Shown: positions 9,231 through 19,680, counted from the stretch's first letter. The stretch: 32,902 nt of DNA from Patescibacteria group bacterium UBA7396 (GCA_002470645.1 DKNE01000035.1:1-32902), one strand, 5' to 3'. Notes: generated by a model not told the origin, from the letters alone. Translations and numbers: made by a program.

Positions 9231-10400
9231 ATGAATAAAAAATACGACATTATTATCATCTGAGCTTGAGCAGCAGGACTTTTTACTGCAATACAGGCAC
9301 CTAAGCAATATTCAAAATTGATTTTAGAAAAATGAAAAAATCCATGAGTGAAGGTATTACTTTCTGGTTGAGAAAGAGCAAATGTCTCAAATATTGATAT
9401 AGAACCTCAGAGAGATTATTTTGGTCAAAATAAGAAAGCACTTATTTCTTTATTTAAGCAATATAATAATTATGATATTATATCTTTTTTTGAAGAGAAT
9501 GGTGTGAAAATTATTGAAGAAGATAGAGGAAGATTGATTCTTGAAAGTTGAGATAGTAGAGAATTACTTCAATTATTGATGAGAAAAGCACAAGAAAATA
9601 ATACAAAAGTTCAATGTGATCAATCTGTTGTAGATGTAAAAAAAGTATGAGATTTTTTTGAAGTTATAACTATACAAAATGAAAAATATTTGGCGTCTAA
9701 AGTAGTTATTACTTCTGGATGAAGAAGTTTTTCTCAAGTTGGAACTACTTGAGATGGTTATGTTTGGGCAGAACAATTTTGACATACTATCATTCATCCT
9801 CATAGATGATTGTGCGGACTTGTGACTAAAAAAGATATGAGTGAAATATCTTGAGTTTCAAGTGATGTACATTTAGAAATTATTTCCCAATTATCACAAA
9901 AACCACTTTATTCTGAACTTTGACCATTATTGTTCACTCATTTTTGAGTATCTGGTCCTATTATTTTTAATGGAGCAGTTGCTATTTGAGAATACATAAA
10001 TTCTCTTGACTTGTCAAAATTTATTCAATCAATTGATTTTTCAAAAATTCCTGAAAGTGAAAGAGATGATTACATTGATAGAACTTTTATAAAAGAACAT
10101 ATTTCTTTAAAATTATCTTTTTCAAATTTAGATACTCTACCTAAGAGAATAATAAAATTTTTTGATATTTCAGAAGAAAATAATCAAATTATATTGGAAT
10201 TACAAGATTATAGAACTTGGAAAGAAGCAAAAGTAACTGGTGGATGAATAAAAATAGATGAACTTACCAATCATCTTGAATCAAAGTTTATACCAGGACT
10301 TTATTTTGCGTGAGAGATTTTAGATATTACAGGAAAAACATGATGATTTAATCTTCAGTTTGCATGGACAAGTTGATATGTTGTTTGAAAAAATTTATAA
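9231..10400 (+). CDS. HI0933-family FAD-binding oxidoreductase (YhiN-like), 389 aa
   Basis: A flavoprotein of the HI0933/YhiN (BaiN) family. The Rossmann FAD motif IIIIGAGAAGL is at residues 6-16 (first glycines TGA-encoded). The family signature 'SGGGRCNVTN' appears as SGGERANVSN (about 45-54), with the usual Cys replaced by Ala. The C-terminus has VTGGGIKIDEL, PGLYFAGEILDITGKTGGFN and LQFAWTSGYVVG, the second flavin-binding region. Length is normal for the family. The physiological substrate of these enzymes is mostly unknown; some relatives reduce bile-acid or other enone intermediates. It is the last gene of a three-gene operon, 5 bases after the previous stop, and is probably cytoplasmic. 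Confidence 0.92.
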
Positions 10401-10484
10401 AAATTTGATTTTTATAGAAAAATTTATAGACTTGCGTAGCATTTTAAAAATGAAAAATATTACCTATTTCTCATTTTATTTCTT

Positions 10485-10560
10485 GGATTCATAGCTCAGT
10501 TGGTAGAGCAGCGCCCTCTTAAGGCGAAGGTCGTGGGATCGTGACCCACTGAGTCCACCA
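10485..10560 (+). tRNA. tRNA-Lys (anticodon CUU)
   Basis: A complete 76-base cloverleaf with encoded CCA. The acceptor stem GGATTCA/TGAGTCC pairs with one G-U, and the D-arm is GCTC/GAGC with GG in the loop. The anticodon stem is GCGCC/GGCGA with a G-A mismatch at its outer pair and the loop CTCTTAA, giving anticodon CTT. The T-stem GTGGG/CCCAC is perfect, but the T-loop is ATCGTGA, so positions 54 and 58 are A and T instead of the near-universal T54/A58. Discriminator A73 fits lysine. The gene is much more G+C-rich than its surroundings and is followed 15 bases later by a strong terminator. Confidence 0.95.
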
Positions 10561-10575
10561 TTAATGAATAACAAT

Positions 10576-10611
10576 AAAACCCCTAAGAATTTGAAATTCT
10601 TAGGGGTTTTT
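10576..10611 (+). terminator. Rho-independent terminator after tRNA-Lys
   Basis: A near-perfect 17-bp inverted repeat with a CCCC/GGGG core and TAAGAA/TTCTTA arms ends in a T-run. It is the strongest hairpin in the window and closes the tRNA (and possibly the upstream operon) transcript. Confidence 0.9.
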
Positions 10612-10622
10612 AAAAATTTCTA

Positions 10623-10651
10623 TTGCAATCAAAAAAAAGTTATAGTACAAT
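10623..10651 (+). promoter_or_regulatory. Sigma70-like promoter of the 517-aa gene
   Basis: TTGCAA (10623-10628), a 17-base spacer and TACAAT (10646-10651) lie right after the terminator and 32 bases before ATG 10684. Confidence 0.6.
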
Positions 10652-10683
10652 GCGCCTAACTTATCATTGTAACTACACAAATT

Positions 10684-12237
10684 ATGAAAAAAATAATTTT
10701 TTTGTTGTTTCTATTTTTTGTACTATGAGGAATTATTTTTATAGGAAGTAATCTTTTATTTTCTTGATGAAATCAAAACTCTTATATCTCGTATGAAAAT
10801 TTGAATGAAACACATAATTGAAAAAAAATTCAAGATATTTTAAATAAAGAAAATTATCAAAAAGTTTGAATTAATCCAGAAAAATACTCATCTTTAGAAG
10901 TGTTTTTAGAAGATTTTAAAACATTTACTTGAGTTGAAATAGACCCAATAAATGAAAATTTTAGTATTTGAATTCAAAAAGAGAATGGAAATATAGTATA
11001 TGTGCCATTTAAATTTAAAGAAAATAAAGAGGCATTTCAAAGTTCTCAAGATAAAAATTTAGCTATTTTAGATATTTACACTTCTTATAAATCATGAATG
11101 ATTTATTGATGATCAAATTCTCAATATGGAAATAAAATTATTTTCGAAAATGAAAATTACCACCCTGAAAGTAAAGAATTAGCAAAATTTTTTAATAGAG
11201 AGGTGAATGTGTTTGATTATATAAATTCTTTAAAAAAATCACCGACACTTTGAAAAGATAAACAAGAACTTTTATCATACTTATATGATTTTACTTGAGA
11301 ATATAATACTGCAAAAGATCTTAGAGATAAAACTTGTAGTGAATTTTGAATATGTGAAAAACAATATACTCTATTCACACTCTCATGAATTATCCTTGAT
11401 TCTGATTGAAATAAAGTTCCGGGAGTAAAAATAGAGCTTTTAAACGATACTCAATATTCTACTGTATCAAATGAAAGGGGAGAATATAATTTAGTATTCC
11501 CATTTCACTCATTTTCTCATCTTAGATTTAAAGCTTCAATTTTATGATATTCTGACTGATTTGCTAATTATAGTTTGAATCAAAATGAAAATTTTGCTAA
11601 AAATATAGAAATAAATTTCCATATACATAAGTACCATGATAAAATTACTATCACAAAAGATAATTCATCTCAGTATGAAAGTGGGAGATATTATATTATT
11701 ACTACCCAAAATTCTAAATATTTTATTCCTAAAGATGGATTGTATTATTTAGATGGTAAAAAATATGAAAAACATGATTTTGATATTTATATGTATCAAT
11801 TTACTAAATGGACAAATATGGAAAATTTACTTGAAAATGATACCTTTGAACCGGTTTTCTGATATGTATGAAATATAATGAAAACATTTTGAATGCCATA
11901 TATTCAATTTATTGATAGAGAGAGTAAGCAAGAGTTATTTATAAAATCATCTGACCCAATGATTTTACAAAATCAAGTTTATCATATGCAAGAATTATAT
12001 GATAATTATGATAAAATTTATTCAGCAGTGACACAGAAAGATATGGAAATACTATATAAATATTCTCAAGAAAATGAGTGATATCCTATTGACTTTGATT
12101 ACCTTATACAAAATAATTTTTTAAGATGGCCAGCTCGGTGGTCTTTAGATAGAAAAACTTGAATATGGCACAATGTATGACAAAAATTACTTGATAAAAA
12201 TGGCTTAGTAGAACTACCTTTTTACTCTATCAAATAA
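10684..12237 (+). CDS. Membrane-anchored exported protein with CarboxypepD_reg-like domain, 517 aa
   Basis: The N-terminus KKIIFLLFLFFVLGGIIFIG (residues 2-21) is a single hydrophobic segment, a signal anchor or uncleaved signal peptide without a lipobox. The bulk should lie outside the membrane. Residues 231-275 (LSGIILDSDGNKVPGVKIEL, then a 'NERGEYNLVFPF' end) match the carboxypeptidase regulatory-like (Ig-type beta sandwich) domain pattern 'G-x-V-x-D-x-x-G-x-P-V-x-G-V-x-V ... T-D-x-x-G-x-Y'. The rest is unrecognised: a Tyr/Asn-rich N-terminal half and a mixed alpha/beta C-terminal region. The protein closes with LRWPARWSLDRKTGIWHNVG, which includes one of the few CGG codons seen. It has its own promoter and is followed, after a second promoter, by a small secreted Cys protein. 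The role is probably at the cell surface; no enzymatic motif is seen. Confidence 0.85.
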
Positions 12238-12267
12238 AATGAATAAAAAAAAATAAGGAAAATAATA

Positions 12268-12296
12268 TTGACAACTAAACTTTCTTATGTTACCCT
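12268..12296 (+). promoter_or_regulatory. Promoter of the six-Cys gene
   Basis: A perfect -35 TTGACA (12268-12273), a 17-base spacer and TACCCT (12291-12296) lie 35 bases before ATG 12332. The C-containing -10 is imperfect. Confidence 0.55.
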
Positions 12297-12331
12297 TTCT
12301 CAGTAACTTTATTTATTAATTTTATATATAT

Positions 12332-12721
12332 ATGAAAAAAATATATTTTTTAATGTGAAGTATTTTTGCAATGCTTTGATGAATGACTTATTTATTTGCT
12401 AGTTGATATACTTTTTCTAGTGTATCTGCTAATCCTGATTATATTTGTGTGAAAAATGTATATGATTCCCCTTGTGAAATTACATCTTGCTGAGCTTGGT
12501 GATCAAATGGAATGAGAACTTGTTATTGACAACAAACAACTCAAGTATCGTATTATTTAATAAGAACAAGTTGTGAGGCGTGATATTCTCAAATAGCTTT
12601 AGGTTGAAATGTTTGATGAAATAGCTGAAGACAGTCAGCAGATTATGTAAGCCAATCTGCATCATGTACTATTCAACAATTTGATAACGTTTCACCACAC
12701 GGAGATGCGGTAGGAAAATAA
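12332..12721 (+). CDS. Small secreted six-cysteine protein, 129 aa
   Basis: Too TGA-rich to be seen with the standard code (at least 13 TGA = Gly codons). Residues 1-33 form a signal peptide: KK, a hydrophobic core IYFLMGSIFAMLGGMTYLFA, and a plausible cleavage site VSA|N after residue 33. The mature part of about 96 residues has six cysteines at about 39, 48, 53, 64, 81 and 112, an even number that suits three disulphides outside the cell. The spacing C-x4-C-G-x-W-G-x4-R-x-C (48-64) is loosely like a thrombospondin type 1 core, but the usual second Trp and Ser/Thr spacing are not all there. The 1225-aa exported protein starts 22 bases downstream, so the two are probably co-transcribed and may act together. 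Function unknown. Confidence 0.8.
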
Positions 12722-12743
12722 TTTATATTTTAAGACCCATATT

Positions 12744-15700
12744 ATGTTAAAAATAATTAAATATTTTATATTTATTGCTTTATTATGGGGAATTATTGCA
12801 GCAAATGCTGGGTATAATTATCCTTATATTTGTAATAATCAAAATTGTTATATAACTACTTTTTGAGAAATTGATAAACAACAAGATTGATATTTTTTAT
12901 CAAATGAAAAATTTTTAGAAGTTTCAAACTTAAAAAATTATATTAACAATAAACTAGAAACATATAGTAACTATTATTGAAACACAAAAATTACTATAGA
13001 TTGATATTATCTATGAACTGGTTCTATTATTGATAAAAGTTTAACATTTCAAGAATTGTTAAACCAAGATGAATTTTACATAGCAGAAATGCAAGGTCTT
13101 CCTTGATTTAGAACAGTTCAAATACTAGAAACCTATGAGAGTGGGAGAGATTATTTATTTTCAAATTTTACTCAAGTAATAAATTTATATCATAAAAAAT
13201 TTCCTCTATGAGATAGAAAAAATCAACTCAAAAATATTTTAGATTCTATTGTGTATTATGATGATTTTTCTAAAAAATTTGCTCTTAAAAACACATGTGA
13301 ACAATCAAACTGTTATAAATCAAATTACTATCTTATTTCTCCATATGCACAAAATAGTTTTAAATTTATATCTGGAACTATAAGGAAAAATTCTGACTTT
13401 ATATTTGATAATTTTAAAGTTTCAGATGATTTTTATATATCAAAAGTCTTTTTAAAATGATGAGAATCACTTGATTTTAATTTTAGATTTGAAGATTATT
13501 TAGATGCATCAAAACCAGTAACTAGATATAATTACCGTATTTATTATAGATACGAGTGAGAAGTCCCAAAAGAGTTTTTGAGTGAAACTATTTTTGTTTC
13601 AAAGGATTATAAAGTATCTTCTCCAAAAATATGAGCAGAATTTATAGATGATATAGTAGATTTAGAAGTCTTAAATCAAGATACAAAGAAAATTAAAATT
13701 TGAATAAAAGAGTGAATTACTTTAACAAAAGTTTGAAAAGTAACGTTTTATTTTTCTGTTGAAAATGTAACTACAGAAGAAAAATTTGATTTAAGTATTA
13801 TTAATCATTCTCCAGTTGAAATAATTCCAAGTGATGAAATACAAAATTGAAAAGCTAGTATAGTTACTCCTTTTACAAAAGCTAAAAATACTATTTGATT
13901 TAATCAATGAGATACTTTTTCAGTTGTTTTAGATTTGAAAGATAAATTTTGAAATGAACACTATGATTATAATGAATGATATGAAATATCTTTATCTGCT
14001 TGAACTTCAGATTCATTAGAATTAGCAAAAGCTGGTTCAAATGAATATTCAAAAGTATTAACTTGAGTGAAAACAACTCAAATCTCTCCTTATTATATTG
14101 AATTTAAATTTAGAATTACAAAAAGTTGATATCATGTTTTTAATTGATTTCATGTAAAAGTGAAATCTAAAAAAAATAATTCTTCATATATAACTCCAAC
14201 AGTTTTTTATGAACAGGATTCAATTATACCGGCACAATTATATGATGGAAATCAAAAAATGAATATTTATATAAAAAGTCCAGATGTAAGTGATTTTGTT
14301 ATTAGTTGTTCAAAATGACCAATTGTTTTAAAAACGAATTGTACTTCTGATAACTTTAGTTGATGTAATCCTTCTCAAAATCAATCAAAAACATTTTCTT
14401 TAGAGTCAGAAAATGGTTCAACAGGTTCTTTAAGAATTATTGATTATGCCTACAATGTAAAAACCTATCAATATCGTATGGACCATATTGATACAACACC
14501 ACCGGTCATAACTATTAAAAAATGAGATACTTCTTTAACATGAAGTAGTTATAAATTCTATGCTTCAGATGATTTTTATATAGATATAGAAGAGAAAACT
14601 ACTCCGACATGTATTCCTCAAGTGAATACACACTATATTTTAACAGTAAATGGAACTAAAATAAAAGATGAAAAAATAAAAGATACATTTTTTTCAATTC
14701 CTTTAGATGTTTTACAAACTATTTGAGAAAAAAAGATTTCTATACAAGCAACTGATGTTTATGGAAATACATCAATAAAAAATATTACGTTTAATATTTA
14801 TCCTAATATAGAAGGTGTTGTAGAAAATTCTACTCTGAGTGCGATTGCATCTTCTTGAGAAAAATATGCTGATAATAATACCTCTTATGATTATGTTATT
14901 ACCCTTAAAGATAAATTTTGAAATTATGTATATGATAGAGAAATAGTTTTAATAGATCAAAATTGTCAGTGAGCATTTGCATGTAAAACTATAAAAACAG
15001 ATATGGTAAATTTTTCATGACAAGATGCGCTTATAGAATATGACTACCAATGAAAAAAAACTGATAGTGGGGGAAAAATATCATTTAAATTAAAATCTCT
15101 TTCTCCTTGAGAATTTAAAGAAAGATTTAAAATTGTTGTAAAAGAATGGGACCAAAACTACCAAAGCACAGAAAAAAAATTAGAATTTTATAAGGATACT
15201 ACTTTTACTAAAGCATTTTTAAAACCTTTTTATTGACAATTACTTGTTTCTAAAGATGGTGTAAACTATGATGCTTTACCTGAAATATGAACCGATTTAT
15301 TATATAAAATTAACTTGATTTGACCAGCATCTCTTCATGCAATATCTCCACAACTTACTAACTTTAAAGAATATATAAAACCTATTGATTGAGAAAATAC
15401 TCTTCTTCAAAATTTGAGTGATATTTATTGATTAAATAGTCGTGAATCTAAATTTACTACAAGAATTAATACCTCTATTTGAGCAAAAGAATTATCAATT
15501 CCATGAATAAAAATATCAGATGCACTTGAAGAAACCCCAATTATTATTTCTTATACTTTATGATGACAACCAGTAAGGTATTATTTATCTTCAGATAATA
15601 ATGAAAACTCTAAGTCAGTAATTCGTATTGATAATATACAAGACTCATTTTTATGAGTAAAAGTTATTTGATGAATTCAAGCTGAATGAAAGTCTGAATT

Positions 15701-16421
15701 TACAGGGCAAGAAGTAAATATTTCAAATCTTTATAATTCTTGACAAAGAACTCAAATAAGAAAAAATGCATACGAATTTATCAAAGGGATGAAGAATAAT
15801 TCTATTGTAAATAAAGTAAAATATGTGAATGGAAATATCGCTATTCCTGACGATGATTTAAGAAGTTGATTATATGAAACATTAGTTGTTGTAAATGGAA
15901 ATGTTACTATAAATAATAATATTGATAAATTATCAAATACATTATTTTGAATTATTGTTATAAAGGATAATTATGATATTCATAAAGATTATATAAATGC
16001 TGGAAATGTATATATTACTCCTCAAGTTTCTGAGATAAATGCTATTATATATTCTGATGGATGAATTATAAGTGTAGATGATGCAGGAAAAACATATTTA
16101 CAAGATTCTACTATTAGAACAGCAGATTTAAAAAAACAATTATATCTTAAAGGAAGTGTATTTACAAGAAATACTATCTGATGAGCAATATTATGATGAG
16201 AGTGAGAGAGTTGATGAAAATATGTGTTACCTGGAGGTTCTACAACAGAAAATTTTGATATTGCTATGATATATGACTTAAATTATGTAAGAAGATGAAA
16301 TGTAGGATGTGATAAAAATGGAAACCTTTCATGTAATGATACTTGAGAATACATAGATCCGTTCATAATAGAGTATGATCCAAGGATACAAACAATTCCA
16401 CCAAGAGTTTTTTCAAAATAA
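12744..16421 (+). CDS. Large exported adhesin-like protein with Ig-like domains, 1225 aa
   Basis: The signal peptide MLKIIKYFIFIALLWGIIAANA has a cleavage site ANA|G at residue 22. The mature protein is long, beta-rich and Asn/Lys/Ser/Thr-rich. Two stretches carry the invasin/Big_1-like phrase 'L-K-D-K-F-G-N' (DLKDKFGNEHYD about residue 396; TLKDKFGNYVYDREIVLI about 723). A third segment starts with DTTPPVITIKKGD (about 583) and ends with ISIQATDVYGNTSIKNITF, typical of bacterial Ig-like domains. From about residue 1027 the C-terminus has repeating short strands (YVNGNIAIPDDDL, LVVVNGNVTINNNI, GIIVIKDNYD, AGNVYITPQVSEI, AIIYSDGGIISVD) like a beta-solenoid or cell-surface capping domain. There is no LPXTG motif or C-terminal membrane segment, so how it stays on the cell is unclear. 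A terminator overlaps its stop codon. Confidence 0.85.
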
Positions 16422-16444
16422 AAAATCACTAATTGTGATTTTTT
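16420..16444 (+). terminator. Rho-independent terminator
   Basis: AAAAAATCAC / GTGATTTTTT with a 5-base loop and a T-run overlaps the last base pair of the TAA of the 1225-aa gene. Confidence 0.75.
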
Positions 16445-16453
16445 ATTTATTTT

Positions 16454-16482
16454 TTGCACTTCAAGGAAAAATATGGTAGAAT
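16454..16482 (+). promoter_or_regulatory. Sigma70-like promoter of the 726-aa gene
   Basis: TTGCAC (16454-16459), a 17-base spacer and TAGAAT (16477-16482), 32 bases before ATG 16515 and just downstream of a terminator. The layout closely matches the element at 10623-10651. Confidence 0.65.
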
Positions 16483-16514
16483 AAATCAGAAGATTTAATT
16501 TTTGTCTTTGATAT

Positions 16515-18695
16515 ATGAAAATTTTAACGAGTTTAAATAATTTTTTAACAAAAAATAGAAAAAATATTTTATATATTTTTTGATTTTTTTTCATATTTTT
16601 CATGTTATATGATGCTAGTTTTGCAAGTACAACATCAGTTTCTGATAGTAATCCTCAAAATAAAAATATAGGAATATCTATTGTAAATGGTATTTTAAAA
16701 AATTTAGCAGCTCTTTTATGACTTCTTACATTTCTTGTAGGACTCTTTTTATACCCAGAATGGACATCTGGTAGTATTGTTTGACTTTGAGGAAATGCAT
16801 GAGCTTTGAAACAAATGTGGATTATGATTTCAAATGTAGTTTATTTTATATTTGCACTTATCTTTATATGGATTGCATTTATGAATATCATTTGAAAAGA
16901 AGATTGATATCAATTAAAAGAAGCATTACCAAGGTTTATAGTATGAGTTTTAATAGTACCATTCACTTGGTTTTTTGTACAATTTATTTTATCTATTTCA
17001 AGTATTTTAACCGTAGGGGTATTATCTTTGCCATATGATACCTTTAAAGATACTTATATGAAAGATACTGTTTTAGACGAGGTAAAATTTTGTAAAGATT
17101 GGGTAATTTATGCATCAAGTCAATCTGGAAGTACAAATATTATGGATTGTAAGAAATGAAGTGAAAAAATTCCTCTTTCTCAAATCGTAAACCCTAAAAA
17201 ATCAGAATCTCTTTTTTGAATTATGACAGTTTATACTTATGGTATAATGAGTGTTGATGGTCAATGAAAAATTTATTCTGAAAATTTTGCAGTAAATGGT
17301 ATAGCAAATTTATTTGATTTATGAGTAAAGGTTATTTTTGATTTGATCTTTGTTATAGTATATTTTTTACTTATGATTGCTCTCGCTCTTGCGTTATTTG
17401 TAAGATGAGTGTATTTATGGTTTTATGCTATGTTATCACCGATATTTTGACTTCTGTATTTTTTTAAAAAAGAAAAAGATTGAGTATGATGAGATGTTGG
17501 TAAAAGATTTAATCTAAAAGAATTTGTTTCCCTCGCATTTGTACCAGTATATGTTTCAGCTGCTTTAGCTTTTTGACTTTTATTTTTATTTGCTGCTGGA
17601 AATTCTTGGACAAAACAATCAGATGTTTTATCTTCAGATGGAAAAACTGTGAAACATGCGGGGTTTACCTATACTATTGAATGAGCAGCAAGTAATGATG
17701 GAGATGTAAAACAAGGACTTTGAAAATTATTTGAATGATTTCAATGAACTTTTGGTACTTTGATATTACAAATATTTTGATTAGCAATTTTATGGATTGC
17801 TGTTATGGCTGCTTTAAAACAATCAGAAATCACCAGTACTGTTTCTGCTCCATTTGATGATTTTGGAAAAAGTATATGACAACTTGCTATGAAAGCACCA
17901 ACATATACACCAATCATTCCAACTGGAAGTGGTATGATGAGTGCTGAATGACTTTCTAGGGCTTGATCTACATTTAGTTGAGCTGTACAATGACAAGTAC
18001 AACAATCTTGAGTTGATTTTTGACAAAAAATGGCACAAACATTTGGTGTTTGAAAAAGTGATGTTCAAGAAATTAGAAATTTAATGAGTAAAACTCCTCA
18101 AACCCTATTAAAAACTCAGGATCAAATCTCAGGATTCTATAATGAGTTACTTAAAAACTTAGATATGGATAAAATGACTACAAATAAGCAGTATAGAGAA
18201 GAATTCATAAAAGCTTTAGAACATTCTGGAATGAAAATAGAAGATGCTAAAAAACAAGAATTTATAAAAGATTGAACAACATGATCTAATGTATGAAGAA
18301 TACTTGCTGAAATAAATAGTAAAAATAATCATACACCTTCTCAAACTGCATTTACAGATAAATTTTGAGCAAAACAAGATGATATTACAGCAAAAATTTG
18401 AGGAATTTCTAGACAAGCACAACCTGTAAATCAACCACCTACTTGAAATTGACAACAAACTATTAATATAAATACATGAACTACACAAGCTCCTGTAAAT
18501 ACACCTGTAAATATAAATTTGGCTAATTGAAAATTACAATTAGAATCAGGGAAAACAATACAAGATACTTTTGCTACATTAAAACAAAAAGTAAATAAAG
18601 GTCAATTTGAACAAGCATTAAAAGATAAATGAGTTTCACAAGATGAAATTAATAATATTATAAATACTCTTTGAGATGCATTTTTTACCCCTTAA
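16515..18695 (+). CDS. VirB6/TrbL-like polytopic membrane protein, 726 aa
   Basis: The N-terminus has a hydrophobic segment (18-33) with a possible cleavage site after ASFA (37). Further membrane segments lie at about 58-78, 100-122, 139-168, 271-295, 299-318, 338-360 and 412-435. An extracellular or periplasmic loop at about 170-260 contains two cysteines. A soluble tail of about 290 residues follows: a helical part (QEIRNLMSKTPQTLL), a Gln/Asn/Thr/Pro linker (about 636-675) and a closing helical repeat-like piece (DKGVSQDEINNIINTLGDAF). The arrangement of several membrane helices around a central pair (LIFVIVYFLLMIALALALF, then LWFYAMLSPIFGLLYFF), plus a long hydrophilic C-terminus, recalls VirB6/TrbL channel proteins of type IV secretion systems. 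This is a structural likeness only; no VirB4 or other T4SS gene is in the window. It has its own promoter and terminator. Confidence 0.85.
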
Positions 18696-18699
18696 TCAT

Positions 18700-18731
18700 A
18701 AAAAAAACACTGCTAGGGCAATGTTTTTTTT
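18700..18731. terminator. Bidirectional rho-independent terminator
   Basis: AAAAAAACA / TGTTTTTTT arms continue, after one mismatch, with TGC/GCA and a TAGG loop. It sits between the convergent 726-aa gene and xth and overlaps the xth stop codon, so it probably serves both. Confidence 0.75.
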
Positions 18732-19560
18732 ATTTTATTTCAATTCCTACTGGACAATGGTCGCTTCCCATCACTTCAGGACGAATAAAGGCTGATTTTA
18801 ATTTTTCTTTTAAGCTTTTTGAAACGAGAAAATAATCAATTCTCCATCAAACATTCTTTGCTCTGGCTTGTCAAAAATTACTCCACCAACTATATGCTCA
18901 AGTAGTTTCAGGATAAAAATGACGAAATGTATCAATAAAATCATTATCAATAAATTCTTGCATTCCAGCTCTTTCTTGGTCAGTAAATCAAGCATTTCCA
19001 GGTTTTGTGGCAGTTGTTTTATTGGATTTTGGATTCGCAAGATCTATTTCTTGGTGAGCAACATTGAGATCTCAACAAAAAATGACAGGTTTTTTGTTTT
19101 CTAAAAGTTTCATATATTTTACAAACACATGATCCCAAATTTGTCTGTATTCTAAACGAGCGAGATCTGGTTTTGCATTTGGAGTGTATACGGTAACAAA
19201 ATAAAAATCATCATATTCGGCTGTTATCACTCTTCATTCATGATTTTCTTCAATAACTTCATCAGTTTCGACTTGATCTAAATTGAGTCAAGTGGTATCT
19301 ATTCCATAAAAAACATTAAGAGGTATTGTTTTTGTGAAAAGAGCAGTTCCACTGTATCCAGGTCTTTGCGCAGCATTCCAATAGATTTCATATCAGAGAT
19401 TTTTTATATTTTCTATATCTCACGCTTCTAATTGTTCGTATTTTGCTTTTACTTCTTGAAGTCAGATAATATCTGGATTTTCATTTTGTAAATATTCAAA
19501 AAAAGTTCATTTTTTTATTCCAGCTCTGATTCCATTTACATTCCAAGAAATACATTTCAT
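18730..19560 (-). CDS. xth: Exodeoxyribonuclease III (AP endonuclease)
   Basis: An exonuclease III-family AP endonuclease for base excision repair: it nicks DNA at abasic sites and trims 3' blocks in a metal-dependent reaction. The 276-aa length is normal. Motifs in order: CISWNVNGIRAG (residues 3-14), IIGLQEVKA (31-39, catalytic Glu; Gly by TGA), GYSGTALFTK, VTVYTPNA, FCGDLNVAH (Asp/Asn pair; Gly by TGA), YSWWSNF, RIDYFLVS and GSDHCPVGIEI (final Asp-His). All metal and catalytic residues are present. ATG 19560 starts exactly at the conserved MKCISWNVNG, so the start is secure. It is divergent from grpE across a 120-base gap and convergent with the 726-aa gene. Confidence 0.97.
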
Positions 19561-19617
19561 AGAAAAATTTTTAAAAAATAATTATTTTTAGTGTAAGGAT
19601 TTTTGACTAAAATCAAG

Positions 19618-19644
19618 TTGAAATAAATATTATTTTCATATAAT
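19618..19644 (+). promoter_or_regulatory. Promoter-like sequence of grpE
   Basis: A perfect -10 TATAAT (19639-19644) lies 36 bases before ATG 19681. TTGAAA (19618-19623) is 15 bases upstream, which is short spacing. A small inverted repeat TTGA-N6-TCAA (19603-19616) lies next to it. No CIRCE (HrcA) or other known heat-shock operator is visible. Confidence 0.5.
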
Positions 19645-19680
19645 AGTTGTGTAACTTATTTTTTAACCAATTATTGATTT

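Noticed and set aside
10684..10760. Lipoprotein signal on the 517-aa protein
   Set aside because: The N-terminal hydrophobic segment has no cysteine at its end, so no lipobox.
12332..12721. Selenocysteine at the many TGA codons
   Set aside because: TGA is spread over almost all genes at glycine positions, and no SECIS-like hairpins follow it.
16283..16603. Minus-strand open frame of 106 codons
   Set aside because: It runs antisense to the end of the 1225-aa gene, across its terminator, promoter and the start of the 726-aa gene; it has low-complexity Lys/Phe/Ile composition and no family signal.
19603..19616. TTGA-N6-TCAA as a heat-shock operator for grpE
   Set aside because: It is too short and unlike CIRCE (TTAGCACTC-N9-GAGTGCTAA); chance repeats of this size are common in AT-rich DNA.
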